From: Terriglobales bacterium
Lineage (GTDB): Bacteria; Acidobacteriota; Terriglobia; Terriglobales; Acidobacteriaceae
Direction: 5' to 3'
Length of the DNA: 64,000 bases
Assembly (NCBI GenBank): GCA_015654835.1
Contig: JAATGG010000090.1
Location: 62,001-126,000 of the forward strand
The notes beneath the pieces are model-generated. The model had not been told where the DNA came from. It saw only the letters and a list, made by a program, of their open reading frames with translations, and made no database searches. Made by a program: the position numbers and the translations under genes. Of this stretch, positions 45,001-53,574 are shown one piece after another (position 1 is the stretch's first letter; every line of letters starts with the position of its first letter).

Positions 45001-45374
45001 AAGCGTGGATTAATCCCCGCTATTTGGCCGATGGTGAGCGTGATATTTTGTTGCTGATAGGTCTTGAACCCGCTCTCAGTTACGGTCAGGAGGTAATGAC
45101 CGGGAGGTAATTGCGAAAGCGTGTAGCTTCCGCTTTCAGATGATTGAGTCGTACGATCGATGCCGGTATCGACATTGTGCGCGATCACGGTAGCTGCAGG
45201 AATGAGCCCGCCGCTATCATCGCTAACCACGCCAAAGATGGTAGCCGTTGTGCCGGTCTGTGCCGGCAGCTTTACGACAAACGCCAAAATCAGCAGCAAT
45301 CCTGCGAAAAGTATCGAGAAGGCGCATCGCGGCAATTTGATCGTCGTCTGTGGGTGAAGCAATTGATAATTCAC
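42084..45374 (-). CDS. Oar-type TonB-dependent outer-membrane receptor
   Basis: This receptor of about 1096 residues belongs to the acidobacterial Oar-like group. It has an N-terminal signal (CAFSILFAGLLLILAFVVKL) and a carboxypeptidase-regulatory-like beta-sandwich (IFGVVSDDSGGLIPAATVIA ... GSYTLSQLPPGHYLLTV). A plug domain with DGGVNMNMGLQRPLGEVPP follows, then a large beta-barrel ending in NIFNHPNFSTPNATLSNPTN and a final aromatic residue (FGAKLVF). It likely imports oligosaccharides across the outer membrane. GTG 45374 with GGAGGAACA upstream is the better start. It lies upstream of the sensory operon on the same strand and should be the uptake door of that locus. Confidence 0.9.
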   Translation of the reverse strand: MNYQLLHPQTTIKLPRCAFSILFAGLLLILAFVVKLPAQTGTTATIFGVVSDDSGGLIPAATVIAHNVDTGIDRTTQSSESGSYTLSQLPPGHYLLTVTESGFKTYQQQNITLTIGQIAGINPRLQIGAQQEEVTVTADAPPIQTSDPSVGLLIDSVTITNTPLNGRLGITGLLALAPGVQAAGSQDQIPVYGITPAINSGARNALGAVGFTLDGGVNMNMGLQRPLGEVPPLDGIEEFKVLTTNAPAEYNQAAQIIVISKGGTNQYHGMLVEFNRVAATAAKFYFAGSQPKPKYIRNEYGGNFSGPISVPHIYNGTNRSFFFFNYEGFRLLQASNLNSQMPTVAQRKGDFSQFSGLVLQDPLTGQAFYGNQIPTERINTVDRQLQDTLYPLPTTSGTGTNTYELVPYTQTVNRYSFRLDHKIGDADMVRASYIAGLYGPNPTTGATSKFGGMSGVGERNMNTVLGWTHIFSSTAVGDLTAAYLHLPVYRTPQNNNTDFSAMIPGLGPQVIQGAPQISISNITSVGEAGSKVLGQTIQLSGTFTKTMGKHNFKAGFSYLHDSTANLIAASPQRGSYNFNGQYSGNAYADFLLGYPSSVQKPNPNSQKLLNVSHQAGVFIQDDWRPIPELTLSLGVRYDLQHLNDSSYGNNSLYVPELQKIVLFSSDYPSASAPQPAIPAFSGLPMVFASDVHLPQDVFAYLGQPNKNIAPRFGFAYQARPRTVVRGGFGLYYNLFPEYYIQNYAFENIPYFGVQTFSQPTGAPAITMYAPFGGTGAFASNPSVNAAHKTEVPYAEQYNLAIEQQIGRTTSLRVGYVGQRNLKQNNSNGPGNTTPDLNQPTPAPGAVQPRRPIQPFASIYLTTDPIFHSTSNALQIGVHKRFESGFQINAEYEWIRVLGTENFVDPMHTDDSFGNIGGITPQTLNVSYSYALPFGHQRRLLANLGSVANTLVAGWEVSGITQYQGGQPFSVNYNTSVQGSYNSRANRVNGVALYPKKKNLGHWFNNAAFAAPAPYTFGNSAYNLLYGPRYQQWDMTLSKRIVVEHMNLQLRADAFNIFNHPNFSTPNATLSNPTNFGQITGTTGQPRTMAFGAKLVF

Positions 45375-45834
45375 TGTTCCTCCATAAGCGTTCAACGGCT
45401 GAAAAACGGAACAGTATGCACCATAATCTCAACAGTACTCTTCCTCATCCGTGATCTGAACGCGCGAGCAATAGTAAGCAAATCGCAATACACCAGTCAT
45501 GGTAGGAATGAACTACGCTTCAGATAGCCGGAATGCCGGAGGAAAAGGGGCCTGTCGATCACAGACTGTGAAGTCGAGAGTTCGCTCAGCCTTGCGTCAG
45601 CAACCAACTGAGGCCGCTGAAAATTTTGCCTTACTTAGGAGAGGGGTAGAGTCTCATTGCGATCGAACCATTGCCGCAAGGGCGAAATGTCATTCCGGCG
45701 CTCTGCCCACCAGCCACCGGTGGGCAAACTCGCAAATCATAAATTGGTCGATGCGATTCAGCAGTTCCATATCCGCGGTCGGCTGCAGTCTCTCCTCGCC
45801 CAATTCAATGCTCACTACGTCCTGTGCTCCGGGA
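45375..45834. promoter_or_regulatory. TonB-receptor promoter region and GH31 3' end
   Basis: No gene is supported. Two AACAGTA boxes (45410-45416 and 45431-45437) are 21 bp apart, two helical turns, upstream of the receptor start. They could be regulator half-sites. A stem TGCCCACC (45704-45711)/GGTGGGCA (45719-45726) lies about 110 bp past the GH31 stop and may end that transcript. Confidence 0.35.
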
Positions 45835-48231
45835 TCAGCGGATCTCTATGCTCGATTCCTGCTGGGCAGGAATTCTGATTGTGGTTACGGGACCAAATTT
45901 GTCTTCACGGTTAACCCAGAGAGTGCCGCTTGCTGAAGTCTCAAGTTCGTTTGCCGGAGCCTGCAAAAGCGGATGCCCATTGAGGAGAACTGTTGTCGCT
46001 GGCTTGGTTCCGTGCATATGGATGAGATAAGAACGAAGTGAGAAATGGAACGAGCCGGAAGGTTTCTCCAAGGAGATGCGGGTGGTTTCTCCGCTGACCG
46101 ATGCCTGAACGGACTGACGGTAATACTCTCCTTGCTCGTACGCGTAGGTGGCGCCGTCATCGTCGTAATACACAAATCGAGCTTCCTGTGCGGTTGGGAA
46201 AATGTCCAGAATGATTTCGGGGATGGGTTGCTGGCCGGTGTAATCTTGCGGCGGTTGCGAGGCTAGGATCGAGCCGGCGCGGACAAAGAGCGGAATGTCT
46301 TCCCACGTATTTGGATTGATTGGATAATTGATGGTTTTGCCTCCCTCAATCTTCGTGCCGTGGAAGTAGTCGTACCAAGTGCCCGCGGGTAAGTAGACGC
46401 TGTGTTCGGTCTCCCCTGGAGTGACGACCGGAGAAACCAGCAGGGCATCACCGAACATCCAGGATGAACCTTCATTTACCAGTTTCGGATCGTCGGGGAA
46501 GAGCCAGAAGAGCGGACGCACCACACCGATGCCCGTTTCTGTGGCTATCCGTTCACAAGAGTAGATATACGGCAAAAGTGAGTAGCGGAGGCGAATGGCT
46601 TTGGTGGCGGCCAGTTCGGCGACAGGACCATAGACCCATGGCTGCCGCTTTTCATCAATGTCGCCGTGTACGCGATCGATGGGAACGAACGCGGCGAACT
46701 CCATCCAACGTGCATAGTTCTCGGGCGTAGGGTGCCCAGAGAAACCTCCAGTATCCATGCTCCAATGCGGCTCGCCGGTGTCGATCGTCGCCAGCATACG
46801 CATGCGCTGATGCGCCATGCTGCCGAAGCCGGTTTGAATATCACCCGACCACTCGGCGTAACCGTAACGCTGAGCGCCGAGATAATAATTGCGATTGATG
46901 GACCAGACGCGGAGGTTGGAGTGTCCGCGCTGACCGTCGTAGAGGGTCCGGCCCATGTTCAGGAACTGAAAATTATTGCTATTGTCTGCCTCGTCGTTCC
47001 ACCATCCCGTCATGCCGGCATCGAATGTGGACTCAAGATGCTGCCAATACCAGGAGCGAGTTTCTGGCTTGGAGAAGTCGAGATCGCGCGCAAGGCGGCC
47101 GGTAGCATAATCCGTGTATTCCTTTCCACTGGGAACCCACAGATCGTGCGCCTGAGCATACGCTGCGGCTTCAAGCATTTCAGTGGTGCTGCCTAGTTTG
47201 TACAGAAGGATGCGCGGTTTGAGAATGCCCGCTAAATGAATGCCTTCGCCCTGCATCTCTTTGCTGAAGAGACCACTGGCGCCATCGGGGAATTGATCCG
47301 GTTTGAGGCTTCCCTGAGACGACGTACTGTTCCATCGCCACTCCCCATAATGGTCCTCGCCCCAAGCCTTCCAGTCGAAATCCATAATGAAGGCATCGAG
47401 GGGGATGTGCTTCGCACGATAGGTCGAGGCAATCTGTTTGAGTTCAGCTTCGGTTGATCCCCATTGGCTATTCAGGAAACCGAGCGTCCATTTGGGCGGC
47501 AGCGGGGGATGGCCGGTCAGGGCGGATAAGGTGGAAATCACCTGCATCGGCGCACCGGTCATCACGAAATACTCCATGTCGTTGCGCGAGTCACCCGAGA
47601 ACCGAACCTCGTCGCTCTTTGCATCAAATGCGCCACCATCGGAATCTATCAGCACGCCGTAGTGCGCCGTGAAGAACCAGGGCGCACCAGCTTCGCCTTG
47701 AACTCCGGCCAAAACCTTCGCGCCCTTATTTCGAGTTAGACCACCACCGTCCTCTTTCATGCTCAGGCCGCTCATGCCGTAGAGATTCTCGTTGGGAGCG
47801 TGGAGAAGGTTCACGTTATGCCCCGCCGCCTGAGCGAAGGGATCTACCTGCTCCACCAGTTTGTGCAGTGCCGCATCCGACACGGAAACCGTGATCGGCG
47901 ACCGACACGTCACAGAAGCTTGGATTTCAGAGGATGCAATTTGGCCTAAGTCGCCGTCGCTGTGAATGGAAACCGGGGCGAGATCTGGAACCTTCAGATT
48001 AGGATCCATCACCAGTGTGCGCGGGCTGGTCTTTCCATAAGGCTGGATGTCGACGCGAACAAGATTTGACCCGAGGATCTCCAGATCCATAACGCCAATT
48101 CCACTGGTCACATGCACGCCTCGCGTGGTCTGGCTGACCTGACATTTCTGGGAGACAGGTTCCCCAAGAATGGAAATGGAATTGATGATAAGAAAGACAA
48201 AGAAAGTGACACCGGTCGCGCCGAATTTCAT
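45835..48231 (-). CDS. GH31 alpha-glycosidase (alpha-xylosidase or alpha-glucosidase)
   Basis: This 798-residue secreted enzyme has a signal-like N-terminus, a beta-sandwich (to about 240), a barrel with WTLGFLNSQWGSTEAELKQI, FIMDFDWKAWGEDHYGEWRW, nucleophile Asp413 in GWWNDEADN and acid/base Asp464 in WSGDIQTG, and late beta domains (LPYIYSCERIATETG). Its GEWRWNSTSS and FNYYLGAQRYGYAEW-like parts suit the GH31 subgroup active on xylosyl or glucosyl groups, but subgroup choice needs a tree. It lies just downstream of the mannoside genes, and the previous gene on that strand is GH92. Confidence 0.9.
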   Translation of the reverse strand: MKFGATGVTFFVFLIINSISILGEPVSQKCQVSQTTRGVHVTSGIGVMDLEILGSNLVRVDIQPYGKTSPRTLVMDPNLKVPDLAPVSIHSDGDLGQIASSEIQASVTCRSPITVSVSDAALHKLVEQVDPFAQAAGHNVNLLHAPNENLYGMSGLSMKEDGGGLTRNKGAKVLAGVQGEAGAPWFFTAHYGVLIDSDGGAFDAKSDEVRFSGDSRNDMEYFVMTGAPMQVISTLSALTGHPPLPPKWTLGFLNSQWGSTEAELKQIASTYRAKHIPLDAFIMDFDWKAWGEDHYGEWRWNSTSSQGSLKPDQFPDGASGLFSKEMQGEGIHLAGILKPRILLYKLGSTTEMLEAAAYAQAHDLWVPSGKEYTDYATGRLARDLDFSKPETRSWYWQHLESTFDAGMTGWWNDEADNSNNFQFLNMGRTLYDGQRGHSNLRVWSINRNYYLGAQRYGYAEWSGDIQTGFGSMAHQRMRMLATIDTGEPHWSMDTGGFSGHPTPENYARWMEFAAFVPIDRVHGDIDEKRQPWVYGPVAELAATKAIRLRYSLLPYIYSCERIATETGIGVVRPLFWLFPDDPKLVNEGSSWMFGDALLVSPVVTPGETEHSVYLPAGTWYDYFHGTKIEGGKTINYPINPNTWEDIPLFVRAGSILASQPPQDYTGQQPIPEIILDIFPTAQEARFVYYDDDGATYAYEQGEYYRQSVQASVSGETTRISLEKPSGSFHFSLRSYLIHMHGTKPATTVLLNGHPLLQAPANELETSASGTLWVNREDKFGPVTTIRIPAQQESSIEIR

Positions 48232-48398
48232 TGTTCTGGAGACTCCGCCCTGTAAGTAGCATTTTCAAATGTTGTTGCCGAATCCAGCGCCTGAGCATCT
48301 TGCATTGGTTTCCCGGTCCTCCCGGGAGAATCGAAATGCCGAATGAAGGCCACACTGAATCCAGACACCCTGGAGCCAGCATGACCTCCCTGCCACTC

Positions 48399-50798
48399 TC
48401 AGAGCGAATCGCTCGGCGTCATTGTATCGGGAGGCAGATCCGCAGGATTTGCGCCCCATCGAGTATTTGGTGAGGAGCCCATGGTCAACTCCAGCGTCGA
48501 TCCGGAGACGATTTCATCGTGCGTGATCCAGGCCCGCGTCAGTTCCCTGCCGTTGAGTCTCGCCGATTGCACATAGACATTCTCAGGCGAATTGTCCTTT
48601 GCAATTAATGTGAATTTGGATCCGGTATGCCAGTTTGGATCGAGATGTATGGTTGCCCGCTTAAAAATGGGAGATCCCAGGATATAGACATTGCTTCCGG
48701 GGCACACGGGGTAGAATCCGATTGCGCTCAAGATATACCAAGCAGACATCTGCCCCACGTCGTCGTTGCCGCAAATTCCGTTTACCTGGGCATGGTAAGC
48801 CTGATTGATAATCCGACGCACCCATTTCTGCGTAAGCCAGGGTTTACCGGCATAGGCAAACAGATAAGGTATATGGTGGACCGGCTCGTTCGAATGATTG
48901 TAATAGGGATTCCATCCAAAAGACCGGGGCGTGTTTTCAAACAGGCGTTCCAGGCTTGATGTGAAGCGGTCCTTGCCCATTAAGGAGATGAGACCGTAAA
49001 CGTCATGCGGAACAAACCAGGACTGCTGCAGTGGATTGCTCTCAGTGCATCCCTGACCGAATTCCAATTCGCCCTTCCAATCCAACCATGCACCATCTCT
49101 ATGGCGTGCGCGCATGGACATTACCGTTGGATCATAGATTTTCTTGTAATTCAGTGCCCGGGCAAGAAAAAGGTCCGCATCCTGCTTCTTACCCAGCATT
49201 TGGGCAAAACGACCTGTGCACCAATCGAAGTAGGCATTGTCTAAGGTCCAGGAAATCTGGTCCGGGACATAGCCGTTGGCCATATAAAACTCATTGTCGG
49301 GCCTGGCGGTTGCATTGCCGACTCCTGCTGCCGATTGCCGGCAGGCTAAATACGCCCGCTCGATGTCGAATTTCCGAATCCCCTTCTTGTAGGCGTCCAG
49401 AATGACGGAGAGAGCCGGATCACCATCCATACATGCGCTGTATGCATTCATGATCTCCCACCGCTCGAGATAGCCCTTGCCGCTTTCTGTTGCAAGATCC
49501 AATAGTGAATTGATCTGGTCATTCACAACGGTCGGATTCAAGATGGTCAGCAGGGGAAGCTCTGCGCGAAATACATCCCATCCGCTAAAGATGGTGCGGC
49601 GTGTGGATTTTTCATCCCTCTGAATCTTTTGGTTGCCGGCACGATAGCGGCCGTCGATATCGGAGATCTTTCTCGGATCGATCATTGCGTGATACATCGC
49701 CGTAGCAAAGATGGTCTTTTCCGCCTCCGTTGCTCCCTCGATTTCAATCTTGTTGAGCGCATCGCTCCATGCCTGCCCTGCGTTTCCTCTGATTGAAGAG
49801 AAATTCCAGTGTGGAATATCATGTGCAAGATTCTTGCGAGCGCCTTCTAAATCGACAAAGGAGATTCCCGACTTGACCAAGACCTGCTCGCCAGCCTCGA
49901 CTGCAAACTCCACGTAGAAGCCAAGGTGAGCGCCTTCCTTCTCCTTGATTCCCGGAAATACTTCTGCCTTCGCCGCTAACTCGTAAAATGCGTCGGTGTT
50001 GAATCTATCAACGATCAGCCCCTCACCCCGCTCGATGAATTCTGCGGGAACGTCGATGCTCCACACACCCGAGTTCGTAATGGCCCGCGAAAACTCGGTT
50101 CGGAAATATAAGGTGTAATCCACATGCCCCGCTCCATTGCCCCATCCCCCACCTTGATGCGGGCACTCCATCCACCCTTCAATCGAGTGGTCATCCACGA
50201 CCCTCACATATTGGCGGGTCGATGTGCCACCGATGCGGCGCGCAAGGTCGATCTGAATGCGAGCCTGCTCGGATTGGGGATAGGTGAAACGCAGAATGCC
50301 CGCGTAAGGAGCGGCTGCGGCCTCGGCACGGATTCCATAATCCTCCAGAGTGACTGCGTAATAGCCGCACTTCGCCACCTCGGTAGAATGACTGAATCTT
50401 GAGCGCCAGCCTTCGCCAGGATGATCGGGCCGGCCAGATGCAGCCTTGAATCCGCCCGTCATAGGCATCACAAGCAGGTTGCCGAAATCGCCAAACCAAC
50501 CAACTCCGTTCATGTGCGTAAAGCTGAAACCCTCGATCGTTGTGTGCTCATACGAGTACCCCGGCGCGTTGTCTCCACCCGTGATCGTGTCCGGACTTAA
50601 TTGCACGAGTCCAAAGGGTGTGGTCGCACCCGGGAAAGTCTTTCCTTCACCGAGTGCGACGCTCGTGCTAGCTCCAATGAAGGGATCAATCCTATCCACA
50701 CTGTCGCTTGTATCGGCAAACACAGGCTTGATTCGAGTGGCCATGAGACTCGCGAGCGATAAACGCGCAAACCCCCGACGACTGAGCTTAGGAAACAT
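48399..50798 (-). CDS. GH92 alpha-mannosidase, Tat signal
   Basis: This 799-residue enzyme of family GH92 (calcium-dependent exo-alpha-mannosidases, many alpha-1,2) starts with MFPKLSRRGFARLSLASLMA, which has the SRRxF motif of a Tat signal. The family signatures are IDPFIGASTSVALGEGKTFP, PFGLVQLSPDT, GFSFTHMNGVG, DVFRAELPLLTILNP and GNDDVGQMSAWYILSAIGFY, the last being the best-known GH92 motif. The gene overlaps the GH38 gene before it by 11 bp. With GH38 and GH2 it would take down alpha-mannan or N-glycan-type chains step by step. Confidence 0.95.
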   Translation of the reverse strand: MFPKLSRRGFARLSLASLMATRIKPVFADTSDSVDRIDPFIGASTSVALGEGKTFPGATTPFGLVQLSPDTITGGDNAPGYSYEHTTIEGFSFTHMNGVGWFGDFGNLLVMPMTGGFKAASGRPDHPGEGWRSRFSHSTEVAKCGYYAVTLEDYGIRAEAAAAPYAGILRFTYPQSEQARIQIDLARRIGGTSTRQYVRVVDDHSIEGWMECPHQGGGWGNGAGHVDYTLYFRTEFSRAITNSGVWSIDVPAEFIERGEGLIVDRFNTDAFYELAAKAEVFPGIKEKEGAHLGFYVEFAVEAGEQVLVKSGISFVDLEGARKNLAHDIPHWNFSSIRGNAGQAWSDALNKIEIEGATEAEKTIFATAMYHAMIDPRKISDIDGRYRAGNQKIQRDEKSTRRTIFSGWDVFRAELPLLTILNPTVVNDQINSLLDLATESGKGYLERWEIMNAYSACMDGDPALSVILDAYKKGIRKFDIERAYLACRQSAAGVGNATARPDNEFYMANGYVPDQISWTLDNAYFDWCTGRFAQMLGKKQDADLFLARALNYKKIYDPTVMSMRARHRDGAWLDWKGELEFGQGCTESNPLQQSWFVPHDVYGLISLMGKDRFTSSLERLFENTPRSFGWNPYYNHSNEPVHHIPYLFAYAGKPWLTQKWVRRIINQAYHAQVNGICGNDDVGQMSAWYILSAIGFYPVCPGSNVYILGSPIFKRATIHLDPNWHTGSKFTLIAKDNSPENVYVQSARLNGRELTRAWITHDEIVSGSTLELTMGSSPNTRWGANPADLPPDTMTPSDSL

Positions 50799-53574
50799 GT
50801 TTCCAGTCCTCTTTCCATTTTGTTGTTAGTCCAAATCGCAAGGTACGAATCCCAAAGCGTGGCATGGTTATCAGCGTCTCACAGATTTCGTGATTCACCT
50901 GCGTGACTTCCAATATCCTGACCAATCGCCCATCGAGTTCTACCAGTTCCGCACGCGAGGGCAAAAAGCCCAGGGAAACGACACACTCCGTTTGCTCGTC
51001 ACTCGCGTTGAAGAGGCGTATCTCTAAATGTTCACTCTTGACACATGCGGCTGACAAATGAACGCGGTCGGGCTTGATGCGCAGCAATGAACGCTCGTCC
51101 CTTTCTGACGGACGTTGGCCATTCATCAACTGTGCAAATAGAGGTTCATCCGCACGAGCATTTTCTTGCCAAAGCAATGCCTCGCTCCACTTGTCGCGAT
51201 GCGGCATCACGGCATAGCTGGATCGTTGCTCGCCGCGAAGCGGGCATTTTCCCCACCAGAATCCACCCTCCCAACCCCATCCCAGCACCAGCGCCAAAGG
51301 ATGATCAGGCCCAAATGTGTAGGCAGTCGTGCAATCGGAGAAGACGGCAAATCCCACTCCACGGTTCTCATCGAGGAGGTCCGTCCAGTTTTGAACGATG
51401 TTGTGCTTTATCTCATCCCATCGCTGAAAGTAAGTGTCGGCATTGCGGCTGCGGCATACGTCATATGCACTATTTTTATAGAGAACGGGATGATCAAGAG
51501 CTACCGGAAAAAGCGCCTGCAGCTTCCATCGCCCGTCGTTTTGCGACCGTCTTCTTTCTGTGCTGCGATCCTCGGGCTTCATGTCCCATGGGTCGCCAAT
51601 CCATGTGTCGTTCTCAAAATGAAACGCGACATCGAAACGAACACGCCGCTCGCCTTCAACGAGTGTGATGATTGTTTGAAAAGGACAGCCGCCAATCTCT
51701 CCTGTGACTCGCACCCGTGCACGCATGGGTCCATCTTCAAGGATCTCTAAACGTGCCGCATGGTCGGTGCTGCTGCACCATTGCTTCTTGGCGATGAAGT
51801 ACCCACGATACTCATTGAAGAGTCGATCGGAACCTTCCAAGCAGAGTTCTTTTTCAAGCTCTTTGTCATAAAAGCTTGTGATTGCTCCACCGCGCTTTGA
51901 GTCAACGCGCAACAGGTACAGGTCGCTCTCCAGAAGTACCGCTCCATCGGAGGCAGAGAAGGTTGCGGTGACTCCCTTGAATAACTTTGGCAGAGCATAA
52001 TCATGTGGTTCAATCCTGTAGGTACTGAAGCCGAAAGCGGGCACCTTGCCACGGAAAAGAATTTTCACGGTATTCCAACCATCGCTCTCATCCTCTTTCC
52101 CCTGTTGGCCCACCTCCGCGGCTCGGCTGAGAGCTTCTATCTGTGTTTGAGGCAGATATAGCCGCTCCGTCACAATCTGGTTTGGAACTTCCCTGCCCGA
52201 TGCATCCGTAAGATGAATGGACCGGGTTTTTCTGTCCGTAGCAACTTCGATCTCGATCAGGTCTTCTCGATCGAATCCGAGCGAATTTACAACTCTGATA
52301 CGTTGAGGGTCAAGCGACCCTCGCGCTTCGGAAGTTGCATAGGGGCTAAGAGCTGCAACTGCATCCTGAATTGCCGCATTGGCGATCTGCTCAGCAACAA
52401 GCGTCTCCGATGCAACCTGAAAAGACCATGCCTGTCTGTCACTGCGGGTGGTTGCCGTGATCCACGCATCATGGGCCTGGCTCCAAAGCACGCCATCCCA
52501 TGCTTCGCGCAGTTCTTCTTCCGGCCATGGATATCCGCAATTGACCCACGCTAGCGCGGCGCATTTTTCTGCCGCAATCAATTGACGCTCGGCCGAACGA
52601 ACCTGCTGCGCCACTCTCTGCAGGGTTTTCTCACCCCAGGGCAGTGTCGTCAATATATCTTCCATCGTGAACTGCCAGTCTTTGGGCGGTAGCTTGGCAA
52701 TATCATGAATATATTCGTGCCAGGTAACATATTGAATATAGCTTGCACTTACGCGCGGCTTCGCGGGCCAGCCGAGATCCTGAAAACACATCCCATCCGG
52801 TCGGGAAATTCCATGTGCTACGCATTTTTCGACATAGCTCGGCGAACCGGCCACCGCCTCTGTTTCATAAACTTTAAGCAGAGTCTCGCAGGCATACCGA
52901 GGCACTGCGAGGATCGAAGTTCCATCCGGACCGATCCAGTTCACCCGTTCAGCATCGACGCCTTGGGTATATCCGCCCCATGCAGTGCTTGCGTTCTTCA
53001 AGGAAGCGCCAGTAAATCCGAATGACTTGAGGATTTGTGGCATACAAGACGACCAACACGGTTCCTGAACTGAATATGTCTCAATCGGAGTGGTGGGAAA
53101 ATGCTTTCGAATCACTTCGATTCCGCGCTGCAACTGACGTATATTGCTTTCGCCGGAAATCGCCCAACCATACGGCTGCGCGAAGGTGCCTCCAACCATC
53201 TCTACGCGCGGCCGAGGGCCGCCATTTTCGAGATGTTCCTTCATCTCCAGATATGCCTCTGGGTCCTGATGTTCCAGCGCTTCCCACGATGCAGCCTCCA
53301 CATCGAGCGAAATCTTCCATTCGGGAAAGATGTGCATCGCATTCAGGATGTCGCGCCAACATCCCTGTGGCATGTGCCCTCTTACGCCGCCATGATAGCC
53401 ATCCGTGTAATAGAGCACCGGCGTTGCCAAGGCTTGCCCTACTGCCTGCGCAGAAGCATGAACATTTGAACACAATACCAGAGCTCCGGCTCCACCAAGA
53501 AACTCGCGACGATTCATCAGTTCCATCTCTCTCAGCAGCCGTTGAGGATTGCCAGATTTTTTGGATTCTCTCAC
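50788..53574 (-). CDS. GH38-like alpha-mannosidase-type enzyme, Tat signal
   Basis: This 928-residue enzyme has an N-terminal region with NRREFLGGAGALVLCSNVHAS, a Tat-type signal, then a GH38 N-domain-like core. The usual zinc motif His-x-Asp near the start is replaced by YYTDGYHGGVRGHM, and the late ligand region is LWSQAHDAWITATTR, so it is an atypical GH38 subgroup. Middle and C-terminal sandwich domains are as in GH38. The GTG start at 53574 overlaps the GH2 stop as GTGA; inner starts at 53526 or 53517 would place the Tat motif at the very N-terminus. It probably cuts alpha-mannosides or related alpha-glycosides; this is family inference. Confidence 0.8.
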   Translation of the reverse strand: MRESKKSGNPQRLLREMELMNRREFLGGAGALVLCSNVHASAQAVGQALATPVLYYTDGYHGGVRGHMPQGCWRDILNAMHIFPEWKISLDVEAASWEALEHQDPEAYLEMKEHLENGGPRPRVEMVGGTFAQPYGWAISGESNIRQLQRGIEVIRKHFPTTPIETYSVQEPCWSSCMPQILKSFGFTGASLKNASTAWGGYTQGVDAERVNWIGPDGTSILAVPRYACETLLKVYETEAVAGSPSYVEKCVAHGISRPDGMCFQDLGWPAKPRVSASYIQYVTWHEYIHDIAKLPPKDWQFTMEDILTTLPWGEKTLQRVAQQVRSAERQLIAAEKCAALAWVNCGYPWPEEELREAWDGVLWSQAHDAWITATTRSDRQAWSFQVASETLVAEQIANAAIQDAVAALSPYATSEARGSLDPQRIRVVNSLGFDREDLIEIEVATDRKTRSIHLTDASGREVPNQIVTERLYLPQTQIEALSRAAEVGQQGKEDESDGWNTVKILFRGKVPAFGFSTYRIEPHDYALPKLFKGVTATFSASDGAVLLESDLYLLRVDSKRGGAITSFYDKELEKELCLEGSDRLFNEYRGYFIAKKQWCSSTDHAARLEILEDGPMRARVRVTGEIGGCPFQTIITLVEGERRVRFDVAFHFENDTWIGDPWDMKPEDRSTERRRSQNDGRWKLQALFPVALDHPVLYKNSAYDVCRSRNADTYFQRWDEIKHNIVQNWTDLLDENRGVGFAVFSDCTTAYTFGPDHPLALVLGWGWEGGFWWGKCPLRGEQRSSYAVMPHRDKWSEALLWQENARADEPLFAQLMNGQRPSERDERSLLRIKPDRVHLSAACVKSEHLEIRLFNASDEQTECVVSLGFLPSRAELVELDGRLVRILEVTQVNHEICETLITMPRFGIRTLRFGLTTKWKEDWKHVS

